Below are positions 34,692 to 43,749 of a DNA stretch of 64,000 nt, one piece after another. Position numbers and translations under genes: made by a program. The stretch's first letter is position 1; every line of letters starts with the position of its first letter. The stretch is from Desulfarculaceae bacterium (lineage in GTDB: Bacteria > Desulfobacterota > Desulfarculia > Desulfarculales > Desulfarculaceae): NCBI GenBank assembly GCA_020444545.1, contig JAHLKT010000002.1, positions 1 through 64,000 of the forward strand, given 5' to 3'. A model generated the notes under the pieces. That model saw only the letters and a program-made list of their open reading frames with translations, searched no databases and was not told where the DNA came from.

Positions 34692-36475
34692 GCACGGCCA
34701 AGCAAAAAACCTTGAAGGGCGTGGGCGCCAGCCCGGGCATCGTCATTGGGCGGGCCCTGGTGGTTTCCAAGAGCCCGGTTCGGGTGCCCTACCGGCCGGT
34801 GGCCGGCGGGAGCGAGACCGAGCGCGAGGTGGAGCGCTTTCGGGGCGCCCTGGCCGCCGCCCGCGACGACCTGATCAAGGCCAAAACCGAGTTGGGGCCG
34901 GACCTGGCCGACTACGCCTACATCATCGAGGCTCACCTGGGCATCCTGGGCGACAAGATGATCTCCCAGCGCAGCGAGGACCTCATACGCTCCCAGGGCA
35001 TCAACGCCGAGTGGGCCCTGGGCCTGGCCGAGGCCGAGGCCAAGAGCATCTTCGAGAACGTCAAGGACGACTACATCCGCTCCCGCGCGGCCGACGTGGA
35101 GTACGTGGCCGGGCAGGTGCTCAAGCACCTGGCGGGTAACAACGGCATCGAGCTCTCCACCATCCGCGAGAAGGTGGTGGTGGTGGCCCATGACCTCAGC
35201 CCGGCCGAGACCACCCAGATGGACCTGAGTTGGGTCATGGGCTTTGTCACCGACATGGGCGGGCCCACCAGCCACACCGCCATCATGGCCCAGGCCAAGG
35301 CGGTGCCCGCCGTGTTGGGCCTGGAACGGGTCAGCCAGGTGGTCAAGAGCGGGGACTTCCTCATCGTGGACGGCAGCGCCGGCCAGGTGATCGTCAACCC
35401 CGACGAAGAGACCCTGCACGACTACCGCGACAAGCAGGAGGCCTACGAACTCTACGCCCAAGAGATCCTGGCCCAGGCCCACCTGCCCACCAACACCACC
35501 GACGGCCGCCGCCTGGAGGTGGGGGCCAACATCGAGCTGGCCGAGGAGCTTTCCACCGCGCTCAACTACGGCGCCGAAGGGGTGGGGCTGTTCCGCACCG
35601 AGTTCCTCTACGTGAGCCAGAAGACCCTGCCCACCGAGCAGGAGCTCTTCGCCAACTTCAAATCCGTGGCCCAGCGCCTGAACGGCCGGCCGGTGAACAT
35701 CCGCACCCTGGATATCGGGGGCGACAAGTTCGCCAGCTCGGTGGAGCTGGCCCCGGAGATCAACCCCGCCCTGGGGCTTCGGGCCATCCGCTACTGCCTC
35801 AAGGAGCCGGCCCTGTTCAAGACCCAGCTCCGGGCCATCCTCCGGGCCAGCGCCTACGGCAAGGTGCGGGTGATGTTCCCGCTTATCTCCGGGGTGGGCG
35901 AGCTGTTGCAGGCCCGCGCGGTGCTGGAACAGGTGCAGGCCGAGCTGGCCGACCAGGGACAGGCATTCGACCCCAAGCTGGAAGTGGGCATCATGATCGA
36001 GGTGCCCTCGGCCGTGGCCGTGGCCGACCTGTTGGCTCAGCACGCCGACTTCTTCTCCATCGGCACCAACGACCTGATCCAGTACTCCCTGGCCATCGAC
36101 CGGGTCAACGAGTACGTGGCGCACCTCTACCAGCCCCTGCACCCGGCGGTGCTGCGCATGATCCGCCAGGTGGTGGACGCGGGCCACGCGGCGGGCATCC
36201 CCGTGGCCATGTGCGGCGAGATGGCCGGCGATGCCCGCTCGGTGCCGCTGCTCTTGGGCCTGGGCCTGGACTCGCTGTCCATGAACCCCCTGGCCATCCC
36301 CCGGGTGAAGCAGGTGCTCAGGCTGGCTTCGGCCAAGGAGTGGGGCCGCCTGGCCAAGAGCGCTCTGGGTTTCGCCACCGCCGCCGAGGTGAGCCGCTTC
36401 ATTGAGAAGGAAATGAGCGCGCGCTTCTCCACGGTGCTCGCCGCCCGGGTTCCCTTGCCGGACCACACCGGTTAG
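34688..36475 (+). CDS. ptsI: PTS enzyme I (phosphoenolpyruvate-protein phosphotransferase)
   Basis: 595 residues. EI takes phosphate from PEP and passes it to HPr. N-terminal [14 protein letters not shown], the HPr-binding helices (about 30-140), active-site His196 in [18 protein letters not shown], then the PEP-binding barrel with [40 protein letters not shown] and the Cys in [10 protein letters not shown] are all present. The TTG start at 34688 overlaps the preceding stop (TTGA), so it is coupled to the HPr-bearing gene. No EII sugar-transport component is in the window, so the pair may be regulatory or feed a distant EIIA. Confidence 0.94.
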   Translation: MSTAKQKTLKGVGASPGIVIGRALVVSKSPVRVPYRPVAGGSETEREVERFRGALAAARDDLIKAKTELGPDLADYAYIIEAHLGILGDKMISQRSEDLIRSQGINAEWALGLAEAEAKSIFENVKDDYIRSRAADVEYVAGQVLKHLAGNNGIELSTIREKVVVVAHDLSPAETTQMDLSWVMGFVTDMGGPTSHTAIMAQAKAVPAVLGLERVSQVVKSGDFLIVDGSAGQVIVNPDEETLHDYRDKQEAYELYAQEILAQAHLPTNTTDGRRLEVGANIELAEELSTALNYGAEGVGLFRTEFLYVSQKTLPTEQELFANFKSVAQRLNGRPVNIRTLDIGGDKFASSVELAPEINPALGLRAIRYCLKEPALFKTQLRAILRASAYGKVRVMFPLISGVGELLQARAVLEQVQAELADQGQAFDPKLEVGIMIEVPSAVAVADLLAQHADFFSIGTNDLIQYSLAIDRVNEYVAHLYQPLHPAVLRMIRQVVDAGHAAGIPVAMCGEMAGDARSVPLLLGLGLDSLSMNPLAIPRVKQVLRLASAKEWGRLAKSALGFATAAEVSRFIEKEMSARFSTVLAARVPLPDHTG

Positions 36476-36484
36476 GGGCGCTCC

Positions 36485-36940
36485 ATGGAAGGCGGCCAGA
36501 TCAAAATCATCGCGCGCAACAAGAAGGCCCGTTTCGATTACGAGCTAAGCGACCGCTTCGAGGCGGGCCTGGTTCTCACCGGCACGGAGGTCAAGTCTCT
36601 TCGCATGGGCAAGGCCAGCCTGGGCGAGGCCTACGCGCGCATCAAAAACGGCGAGGTGTGGCTGGTGGGCTGCCAGATCCAGCCCTATCCCTTTGCCTAC
36701 TACGACAACCACGACCCCACCCGGCCGCGCAAGCTCCTATTGCACAAGCGGGAGATCAAGCGCCTCACCGGCAAGTTGGCCGAGCAGGGCTACAGCCTCA
36801 TCCCCGTGGCCATGTACTTCAAGCGGGGCAGGGCCAAGCTGGAGCTGGCCTTGGCCAAGGGCAAGAAGCGCCACGACAAGCGGGCGGCCATTAAAAAGCG
36901 CGAACAGGACCGGGAGATGGCCCGCGCCCTCAAGCGTTAG
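36485..36940 (+). CDS. smpB: SsrA-binding protein SmpB
   Basis: 151 residues. SmpB binds tmRNA for rescue of stalled ribosomes. Visible: IIARNKKARFDYEL, the FEAGLVLTGTEVKSLRMGKAS stretch (parts), AYARIKNGEVWLVG, and the basic C-terminal tail (KKRHDKRAAIKKREQDREMARALKR, in parts) that enters the decoding centre. It follows ptsI after 9 bases. I found no ssrA gene just downstream. Confidence 0.95.
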   Translation: MEGGQIKIIARNKKARFDYELSDRFEAGLVLTGTEVKSLRMGKASLGEAYARIKNGEVWLVGCQIQPYPFAYYDNHDPTRPRKLLLHKREIKRLTGKLAEQGYSLIPVAMYFKRGRAKLELALAKGKKRHDKRAAIKKREQDREMARALKR

Positions 36941-37100
36941 CAGGGTCCGGCTGACCCGCCGAATGCCCAGCAAGTCCACCGAGATAATCTGTCCCGATTA
37001 CCTAGTATAAAAAGTTAGTTAGTTTGTCCGGTTAGAGCGGGGCCGCCGATGCGGGCCGCGCCAATGGTAATATTCCATACGGATATTCAAGGTTTTTTGT

Positions 37101-37129
37101 TTGACAGCTAAAATCCCTGCCTATATATT
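37101..37129 (+). promoter_or_regulatory. Near-consensus sigma-70 promoter of the mnmA-Rrf2-sulfurtransferase genes
   Basis: A perfect TTGACA (37101-37106) and TATATT (37124-37129) are spaced 17 bases apart. Transcription should begin near 37136, 50 bases before the proposed mnmA start. Surrounding bases are A+T-rich. An Rrf2-type regulator encoded third in line could act here, but I cannot point to a clear operator. Confidence 0.85.
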
Positions 37130-37186
37130 CATATTCTCCCTAATGACCATGCCGATGATATGAATTACAGCAGGGAGGATGAGACG

Positions 37187-38221
37187 TTGGGCGTGATAGC
37201 GGTGGCCATGAGCGGAGGGGTGGACTCCTCCCTGGCCGCGCTTTTATTGCAGCGGGCCGGGCACCAGCTTTTGGGGCTCAGTCTGCGCTTGGGGGCCGGG
37301 CCGGACCAAGGCTGGCAAGCCGGGGCCCGCGCGGCGGACCAGTTGGGCCTGCCCCACCGGGTGGTGGAGGTGAACGGGCCCTTTGAGCGGCAGGTACTGG
37401 CCCCGGTGGCCCAGGCCTACGCCGCCGGCCGCACCCCCAACCCCTGCGCCTGGTGCAACGCCCGGGTCAAGCTCCCCCTGTTGTGGCAAGCCGCCCAAGA
37501 GCGTGGTTGCGAGGCCCTGGCCACCGGACATTACGCCCGTCTGGTGGAGCAAGGGGGGATTCGCCTGTTGGCCGAGGCAGGCCACCGGGCCAAGAGTCAG
37601 GCCTACTTTCTGGCCCGCGTGAGCCCGTCGCTTTTGCCCCGCCTGCGTTTCCCCCTGGGAGAGATGGACAAGGAGCAGGTGCGCGCCATGGCCGCCGAGG
37701 CGGGCCTGGAGGCGGCCGAGCGGTCCGAGAGCCAGGACGCCTGCTTCCTGCCCCCCGGCGGGTGGGACGAGTTCATGGCCGCGCGCCGCATGGTGCGCCC
37801 CGGCAACCTGGAAGACGCCGGGGGCAAGGTGCTGGGAAGGCACCAGGGCCTGCACCAGTTCACCGTGGGCCAGCGCCGGGGCCTGGGCCTGGCTTTGGGC
37901 GCCCCGGTGTACGTCACCGGCCTGGACGGCGAGCGGGCGGCGGTGAGGGTGGGCCCCAAGCCGGAGCTGGCCACCCGGGGCCTGAAGGGCGTCGGCGCCC
38001 GCTGGTTCCTGGAGCCGGGCGAGGACGAGACTATTTCGGTGCGCTTCCGCTACTCCCACGCCGGAGTGCCCTGCCGGGCGCGGCGGCAAGGGGAGAAGGT
38101 GGAGGCGCTTTTTGAAAAACCCCAGGGCGCGGTGGCGCCCGGACAACTGGCGGTATTCTTCCGCGGCGAGGCCATGTTGGGCTCCGCCTGGATAGAGGAA
38201 TCGCTGCCAAGCAACCAATAG
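37187..38221 (+). CDS. mnmA: tRNA-specific 2-thiouridylase MnmA
   Basis: 344 residues from TTG 37187, which has GGGAGG eight bases upstream; ATG 37160 in the same frame (353 residues) lacks a ribosome site. MnmA activates tRNA U34 with ATP and inserts sulfur. The PP-loop is AMSGGVDSSLAALL. The first catalytic Cys lies in NPCAWCN, where the usual Asp is replaced by Cys to give CxxC; the second is in SQDACFLPPGGW. The C-terminal domain has GLHQFTVGQRRGLG. The CxxC version could allow an FeS cluster. The next gene is an Rrf2 regulator 9 bases on. Confidence 0.9.
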   Translation: MGVIAVAMSGGVDSSLAALLLQRAGHQLLGLSLRLGAGPDQGWQAGARAADQLGLPHRVVEVNGPFERQVLAPVAQAYAAGRTPNPCAWCNARVKLPLLWQAAQERGCEALATGHYARLVEQGGIRLLAEAGHRAKSQAYFLARVSPSLLPRLRFPLGEMDKEQVRAMAAEAGLEAAERSESQDACFLPPGGWDEFMAARRMVRPGNLEDAGGKVLGRHQGLHQFTVGQRRGLGLALGAPVYVTGLDGERAAVRVGPKPELATRGLKGVGARWFLEPGEDETISVRFRYSHAGVPCRARRQGEKVEALFEKPQGAVAPGQLAVFFRGEAMLGSAWIEESLPSNQ

Positions 38222-38230
38222 AGGAACACC

Positions 38231-38683
38231 ATGAAACTATCCACAAGAGGACGTTACGGCGTCAGGGCCATGCTCGAGTTGGCCATGAATACCGGCAAGG
38301 GCCCGGTGCCCTTGCGTGACCTGGCCGCGCGCCAGGAGATTTCCGCCAAGTACCTGGAGCAATTGCTCATTCCCCTCAAGGGCGCGGGCTTGGTCAAGAG
38401 CGTGCGCGGCGCCCGGGGCGGCTATCTGCTTTCCAGCGACCCCTCCGCCATCTCCCTTTACGACATCGTACGCAGCTTGGAAGGCCCCCTGGCCCCGGTG
38501 GAGTGCGTGCAGGACGCCAACTACTGCGACCGGGTGGGCGGCTGCACCGTGCACATGGTCTGGGGTGACATGGGCCAGCTTCTGGTAGATTTCTTGTCCA
38601 ACATCTCCCTGGCCCAGATGGTGGAGCGCCAGAAGGAGAAAAACCACGTCTGCCTCGCGGTCGCGCCGGAGGCGGCCAACTAG
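38231..38683 (+). CDS. Rrf2/IscR-family FeS-type transcriptional regulator
   Basis: 150 residues. The N-terminal winged helix (MKLSTRGRYGVRAMLELA, ISAKYLEQLLIPLKGAGLVKS, RGARGGYLL) is typical of Rrf2. Three Cys near residues 95-110 (ECVQDANYC then DRVGGC, spacing C-x6-C-x5-C) match the cluster-binding region of IscR/CymR-like members, so it likely senses FeS status or sulfur. It is encoded between mnmA and the homocysteine sulfurtransferase genes, which are probable targets. It may regulate the promoter at 37101. Confidence 0.9.
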   Translation: MKLSTRGRYGVRAMLELAMNTGKGPVPLRDLAARQEISAKYLEQLLIPLKGAGLVKSVRGARGGYLLSSDPSAISLYDIVRSLEGPLAPVECVQDANYCDRVGGCTVHMVWGDMGQLLVDFLSNISLAQMVERQKEKNHVCLAVAPEAAN

Positions 38684-38722
38684 GCAGGCATCGTTCAAGC
38701 AGGCATCATTAGGAGTGCGACC

Positions 38723-39901
38723 ATGAGATCCATCGAGGAGATAAACGCCAAGATCAAGGCGGGCAAGGTGGTGGTGGCCACGGCCGAAGAGGTCGTGGGC
38801 ATCGTGAAGGAACGGGGCGTCAAGGAGGCGGCCCGAATGGTGGACGTTGTGACCACCGGGACCTTCGGCCCCATGTGCTCCTCGGGGATTTATTTCAACA
38901 TCAAGCAGACCACGCCCAAGATCAAGTGCGGCGGCGGGCGCGTGCTGGTGGATGGCGTCCCCGCCTATGCCGGCTGGGCCGCCGCGGACATCATGCTGGG
39001 CTGCACGGCTCTGCCCGAGGACGGGCCCCGCAACGCGGTGTACCCCGGCCTGTTCAAATACGGCGGGGCCCACATCATCGAAAAGCTGGTCAAGGGGGAG
39101 AAGGTCAAGCTGGAGGTGAAGACCTACGGCACCGACTGCTACCCCCGCAAGGAGTATACGGCCGAGCTCGGCCTGGACGACCTCAACGACGCGGTGATGT
39201 TCAACCCGCGCAACTCCTACCAGCTCTACAACGTGGCGGTGAACTTCTCCAAGCGCACCATCTACACCTACATGGGCGTGCTCAAGGGCCGCCTGGGCAA
39301 CGCCAACTTCGGCACCACCGGGGCCCTGAGCCCCTTGCTCAACGACCCCGAGCTGCGCACCGTGGGCATCGGCACCAGGGTGTTCTTCTGCGGGGCCCAG
39401 GGCTATGTGGCCTGGCCCGGCACCCAGCACGTGCCCGAGCCCGCGCGCCTGGAAGGCGGCCTGCCGGCCAGCCCCTCGGCCACCCTGGCCCTGATCGGCA
39501 ACCTCAAGGAGATGGACCCGGCCTATCTCAGGGCCGCCTCCATCGTGGGCTACGGCGCCTCCCTGGCCGTGGGCTACGGCCTGCCCATCCCGGTGGTGGA
39601 CGAGCAGGTGATGGCCCAGTGCGCGGTGAGCGACGAGGACATCACCTATCCCATTGTGGATTACTCCGAAAACTATCCCCTGGGGCGCTCGGCCGATCTG
39701 GGCCGGGTGAGCATGGCCCAGCTTATGAGCGGAAGCATCGAGATCGACGGCAAGAGCGTTCCCACCGGCGGCATGGCTAGCCGGGCGCGGGGCCGCCAGA
39801 TCGCCGGCGAGCTCAAGCGCCGCATCGAAGCGGGCCAGTTCCTGCTCGCGCGTCCGGTGGCCGCCCTGCCCGGGGCCACCCTGGCCGAGGCTCTGGCATA
39901 G
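38723..39901 (+). CDS. L-aspartate semialdehyde sulfurtransferase, DUF39/HcyBio subunit
   Basis: 392 residues of the DUF39 (COG1900, HcyBio) family. In methanogens the homolog, with a NIL-ferredoxin partner, builds homocysteine from aspartate semialdehyde and a sulfur donor, bypassing O-acetylhomoserine. It shows the family's conserved start IEEINAKIKAGKVVVATAEE, Cys in GPMCSSG, IKCGGGR and MLGCTAL, and FFCGAQGYVAWPGTQH (parts). The partner ferredoxin gene lies 32 bases downstream. Role taken from the family and the gene pair. Confidence 0.88.
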   Translation: MRSIEEINAKIKAGKVVVATAEEVVGIVKERGVKEAARMVDVVTTGTFGPMCSSGIYFNIKQTTPKIKCGGGRVLVDGVPAYAGWAAADIMLGCTALPEDGPRNAVYPGLFKYGGAHIIEKLVKGEKVKLEVKTYGTDCYPRKEYTAELGLDDLNDAVMFNPRNSYQLYNVAVNFSKRTIYTYMGVLKGRLGNANFGTTGALSPLLNDPELRTVGIGTRVFFCGAQGYVAWPGTQHVPEPARLEGGLPASPSATLALIGNLKEMDPAYLRAASIVGYGASLAVGYGLPIPVVDEQVMAQCAVSDEDITYPIVDYSENYPLGRSADLGRVSMAQLMSGSIEIDGKSVPTGGMASRARGRQIAGELKRRIEAGQFLLARPVAALPGATLAEALA

Positions 39902-39933
39902 GCATCATCAGGCAAGAGAAGGGATAGACCGCC

Positions 39934-40341
39934 GTGGCCAAGAAAAAACTGGTATTCAGCTTCCCCCCCCTGCTCATTCATGAGCCGGTGACCAGCAACC
40001 TGATCCGCAAATACGACCTGGAGGTGAACCTCCTCCGGGCGCGCATCCAGCCCCGTGAGCAGGGGCGCATCGTGGCCGAGCTTTCCGGCACTCCGGAGAG
40101 CATCAGCGCCGGAGTGGCCTACCTGGAGAACCAGGGCGTGCAAGTGGACACCCTGATCCAGGAGATCCGCCACTACAGCGACCGCTGCATAAACTGCACC
40201 GCCTGCACCGGGGTTTGCCCCACCGACGCGCTCACCGTGGACCCCGAGAGCGACGAGGTGGTGTTCGAGGCTTCCCATTGCATCATGTGCGAGGCCTGCC
40301 TGGCCGCCTGCTCCTACGGCGCCATGGAAAGCCTTTTCTAG
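39934..40341 (+). CDS. NIL domain plus 2x[4Fe-4S] ferredoxin, partner of the DUF39 sulfurtransferase
   Basis: 135 residues, GTG start. The NIL ligand-binding domain spans about 5-75 (VFSFPPLLIHEPVTSNLIRKY, part). Two 4Fe-4S motifs follow: CINCTACTGVCPTDA near 87 and CIMCEACLAACSYGA near 117. The same NIL-ferredoxin with DUF39 makes up the homocysteine-forming system of methanogens and some sulfate reducers. It probably supplies electrons or holds the sulfide for transfer to aspartate semialdehyde. Confidence 0.9.
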   Translation: MAKKKLVFSFPPLLIHEPVTSNLIRKYDLEVNLLRARIQPREQGRIVAELSGTPESISAGVAYLENQGVQVDTLIQEIRHYSDRCINCTACTGVCPTDALTVDPESDEVVFEASHCIMCEACLAACSYGAMESLF

Positions 40342-40414
40342 ACCGCTCCCCATGTCATAATCCGGGCCGCCGCCGCTTGACCCCGGCGGCGGCCCGGCCG
40401 CACAATGAACCGGC

Positions 40415-43400
40415 ATGAGTCTGATCCGGCACATACCTCCCCGCCGCGCGGTTTTGGCCGCGCTGCTTTTGTTGGGCCTGGCGCTCCGGCTCTGGGGCCT
40501 GGCCTGGGAGGCTCCGCCTCCGGGCGGGGACATGGCCGAGGACTGGGGCTGGCGGGCCATCGACTCCCTGAGCTGGAGCCAGCCCTTCTGGCCCGGCCTG
40601 TGGCCCCAGGCCTTTTTCTCCCTGGCCGCCCTGGTGCAGGGCGCGGCCACCCTCTTGGCCGGGGGCCTGAGCCTGCTCACCGGCGAGACCCGCTTCATGG
40701 CCGAGCTGGCTCTGGACCCCCGCCTGGCCGGCCGCCTCACCGCCGCCCTGCTGGGCGCGGCCCAGATACCCCTGGCCTATCTCCTGGGCCGCCGCTGCTT
40801 CGACAGCGTGGCCACCGGGCTCCTGGCCGCCGCCCTGGTGGCGGTGAGCCCCCTGCTGGTGGCCCAAAGCCATTACCTGTGCGTGTCCGCCGGCCTGGGC
40901 CTGCTCCTGTTGCTCTCCGCCTGGCTGGCCTGGCTGGTCATGGAGCGCCCCCGCCCCGGCCTGTGGGCTGGCCTGGGCCTGGTCATGGGCCTGGCCGCGG
41001 CCACCCACACCCTGGGCCTGGGCGTGTGGCCGGTGGGCCTGGCCGCCGTGGCCATGGCCGCCTTGAGCACGCGGGCCTCGCTCTCGCGGCGCTGGCTGCT
41101 CTGGCCCCTGTGCCTGCTGGCCGGGCTGGTGCTGGGCTTGGCCCTGGGCGCGCCGGGCCTGTGGCTCCAGCCCTGGGAGGCGAGCCGCACGGCGGCGGAA
41201 GGCCTTTCCCTGGCCGGTCCGATCCAGCCCTGGCTGGCCCGGGGCCTGGCCCGTCTGGCCGGTCAGGGCCGCCTGCTCCTGGGCCCCGAGGGCCTGGTGC
41301 TGTGCGTGCTGTGGATATTGGGCGTGGCGGTGCTCATCCGGCGGGGTCTCAAGCGCCGCCTGGTGGTGGCCCTGGCCCCGCTGCCCATGATCGTGCTGGG
41401 CCTGGTGCCCAACGGCCTGGACGCCCAGGCCTGGACCGCCGCCTGGCTGCCCGGCCTGGCCGCGGCGGCGGCCTGGCCCCTGGTGCTGCTCTGCCGCCGC
41501 TTGCCCGCTTTTGCCTGGCAGGTGGCCGCGGTGGCCTGCCTGCTGGCGGCCGTCGTGGTGCTGGGCGGCTGGCGCTCGGCCGGAGTCAGCTATCTTTTCT
41601 GGCAGCAGGGAACTCCGGCGGCGGCCCGCGCCTGGCTGGGGCACAACCTCCCGCCCAAGGCCCGGGTACTCCTGGGGCCCGGCGCGCCCCTGGACCTGTT
41701 CGCCGGGGCCCGCCAATGGCGCCCGGGAATGCCTCCGGGCCAGGACTATCTGGTAGTCAACCACGCCTCCCGCGCCCCGGGCCCGGCCGGGGACGAGCTG
41801 GCCCGCCGCCAGCCCCTCAAGCGCTTTTTGTTCAGCCCGGGCTGGGAAGAGGGGCCCTGGGCCGCGCGCACCGGCTTCCCGGTGGGCCTGAACCCGCCGC
41901 TGAGCGTTTACGCCCCCCAGGCGCGGCGCGAGGTGCTGGTGCCCCTGGCCCTGCCCCGGCCCCTGGTGGGCCTGGAACGGCCCTACGCCCTGGTCTATCT
42001 GGACAACCCCGCCTATAGCCGCGATGCCTCCGGGGCCCTGCTGGCCGGGGCGGGCGGCCGCGCCCGCCGGGTGCTGCACCCCTCGGGCAGCCTGAGATCA
42101 TTGGGCCTCCGACTGCGCAACCTGGGCGAGGGCCTGGCCCGGGTGCGCCTGAGCCGGGGGCTGTGGCCCCGCGACTCCCTGGTGCTCTACCCCGGCCAGC
42201 AGCGCGACCTGGTGCTGCCCGCCAGGGCCTGGCCGCCGGTGGTCTCCGGGCTCTATCCCCTGGGAGTGGAACTGGTGGAGGGGGATTCCCTCTACACCCG
42301 CCTGGTGTCGGACCCCGTGCTCTTGGGCAAGCAGGAGCTGGAGGCCGGGCGGTGGGAAGCCGCCGGGCGCTGGCTCGGCCAGGCGGCGGCGGGCGACGAG
42401 AGCTTCGAGGCCCTGGCCATGTGGGCCGGGGCCCTGGCCAGAGGGGGCAAGACCGAGCGGGCCGCCCAGGTTCTCTCGCGCTTGGACGGGCGGGTGGCCT
42501 GGGAGTACGCCGCGTTGGCCGCGGGCGAGCCCGGACCGGAGTGGGACGCCAAGCTGGGCCGGGTCACAGGCTATCATCCCGGCCTGCTGCGCCAGGCCAC
42601 CTCCAAGACCTACGAGCTGCGCGGGCCCCTGTGCTTGGCCGACGGTCGTCCGGTAAGCCTGAGCGGCCGGGGCTACACCGGCAGCTTCTACCGTCACCAC
42701 GGCCAGCCGGGCGCCATCCTGGTGATGCGCCCGTCCGCGCATTGGCCCCAGGGCAGCTGGCGGGCCGAGCTGAGCCTCAAGGCCCCGCCGGGCGGAGAGC
42801 CCCGCCAAGTGCTGGCCCGTGCCTCAATCTGGGCCTGGGCCGCCGTGGGCGCCAGCCTGGTGGCCCAAAAGGACATCACTGCCGGAGACCTGGGGGGCGG
42901 CAAGGTGAGCCTGCCCTTCGTGCTGGAGGACGACGGCACCCGCCTGGAGCTGCGCCTGGAGTTCACCACCCGCCAAACCCTGAACCTGGAGAAGTTGGTT
43001 CTGGGGGCCGACATCCGGGCCCACATGCGCGCGGTGCTGGCCTGGTATCAGAACGCCCGAGGGCTGGTGGCCTTGCGCAACAAGCGGTACCAGGCAGCGG
43101 TGGATGCCTTTCAGGGAGAGCTGAAGCTGGCTCCCGGCTCATCGGCTGCCTATTTGCCCCTGGCCAAGTCCCTGGTGGAGGTGGGCCAGCTGGAGGCGGC
43201 CTATGTGGTGGCGGTGCGCGCCGAGGAAGCCTACCGCGCCTTCCCGGACCAGCTGGAGCAGGTGGCCGCGCTGTACAAGGCGCTGAGCAAAAAGGAAGAC
43301 CTGGCCCGGGTGGAGGAAAACCTGAGCCATCTGCGGCCTTCCTTGCAGCGGGTCAGCCGCTTTGCCGACGGCCTCACCCTCCTGGGCTACGACCTGCCCA

Positions 43401-43747
43401 AGGCCAAGGTGAAGCCCGGCGGCAAGCTGGAGATCAACTTCTACTGGCGGGCCTGGCAGCCGGTGCCCCTGGACTACACCATCTACCTGCATTTGCGCGG
43501 CCCGGGGCGCACCCTGAACTACGACCACCATCTGGACCACGCCCGAATGGCCATGCCCGCCCTGAGGCCGGGCCGGGTGGTGCGCGAGGACTTCAGCCTG
43601 GATATCCCGGCCGACGCGCCCAAGGGCAAGTACAAGGTGGTGCTGGGGTTGTGGGACCCGGAGCTGTCCCCCGAGGCGGTGGAGATCGTGGGCGGCGAGG
43701 ACAAGGGCGGCCGCGACGTGAACCTGGCTGAAATCGAAGTGCAGTAA
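40415..43747 (+). CDS. Giant GT-C-like membrane protein with TPR and beta-sandwich C-terminal part
   Basis: 1110 residues. The N-terminal third (about 10-395) is a dense set of membrane helices laid out like ArnT/PMT-type glycosyltransferases, with acidic residues in the first outer loop (GGDMAEDWGW). The remaining 700 residues are soluble: a beta-rich part, TPR-like helices near 640-690 and 880-980 (NKRYQAAVDAFQGELKLAPG), a sandwich-like module near 780-870, and an Ig-like end (KVKPGGKLEINFYWRAW). Such proteins move or transfer polyprenyl-linked sugars. The substrate is unknown. Its stop is two bases from the convergent stop of the next gene. Confidence 0.72.
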   Translation: MSLIRHIPPRRAVLAALLLLGLALRLWGLAWEAPPPGGDMAEDWGWRAIDSLSWSQPFWPGLWPQAFFSLAALVQGAATLLAGGLSLLTGETRFMAELALDPRLAGRLTAALLGAAQIPLAYLLGRRCFDSVATGLLAAALVAVSPLLVAQSHYLCVSAGLGLLLLLSAWLAWLVMERPRPGLWAGLGLVMGLAAATHTLGLGVWPVGLAAVAMAALSTRASLSRRWLLWPLCLLAGLVLGLALGAPGLWLQPWEASRTAAEGLSLAGPIQPWLARGLARLAGQGRLLLGPEGLVLCVLWILGVAVLIRRGLKRRLVVALAPLPMIVLGLVPNGLDAQAWTAAWLPGLAAAAAWPLVLLCRRLPAFAWQVAAVACLLAAVVVLGGWRSAGVSYLFWQQGTPAAARAWLGHNLPPKARVLLGPGAPLDLFAGARQWRPGMPPGQDYLVVNHASRAPGPAGDELARRQPLKRFLFSPGWEEGPWAARTGFPVGLNPPLSVYAPQARREVLVPLALPRPLVGLERPYALVYLDNPAYSRDASGALLAGAGGRARRVLHPSGSLRSLGLRLRNLGEGLARVRLSRGLWPRDSLVLYPGQQRDLVLPARAWPPVVSGLYPLGVELVEGDSLYTRLVSDPVLLGKQELEAGRWEAAGRWLGQAAAGDESFEALAMWAGALARGGKTERAAQVLSRLDGRVAWEYAALAAGEPGPEWDAKLGRVTGYHPGLLRQATSKTYELRGPLCLADGRPVSLSGRGYTGSFYRHHGQPGAILVMRPSAHWPQGSWRAELSLKAPPGGEPRQVLARASIWAWAAVGASLVAQKDITAGDLGGGKVSLPFVLEDDGTRLELRLEFTTRQTLNLEKLVLGADIRAHMRAVLAWYQNARGLVALRNKRYQAAVDAFQGELKLAPGSSAAYLPLAKSLVEVGQLEAAYVVAVRAEEAYRAFPDQLEQVAALYKALSKKEDLARVEENLSHLRPSLQRVSRFADGLTLLGYDLPKAKVKPGGKLEINFYWRAWQPVPLDYTIYLHLRGPGRTLNYDHHLDHARMAMPALRPGRVVREDFSLDIPADAPKGKYKVVLGLWDPELSPEAVEIVGGEDKGGRDVNLAEIEVQ

Positions 43748-43749
43748 GG

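Noticed and set aside
34625-36466. 613-codon open frame on the - strand opposite ptsI
   Set aside because: A shadow of the GC-rich EI gene; composition is His/Gly/Val-rich with no motif.
36941-37159. tmRNA (ssrA) gene after smpB
   Set aside because: No tRNA-like ends or tag frame found in this gap.
40355-42079. 574-codon - strand frame, Gln/Gly/Ala-rich
   Set aside because: A shadow of the giant GT-C-like gene; it would need a protein over one-third Gln and Gly.
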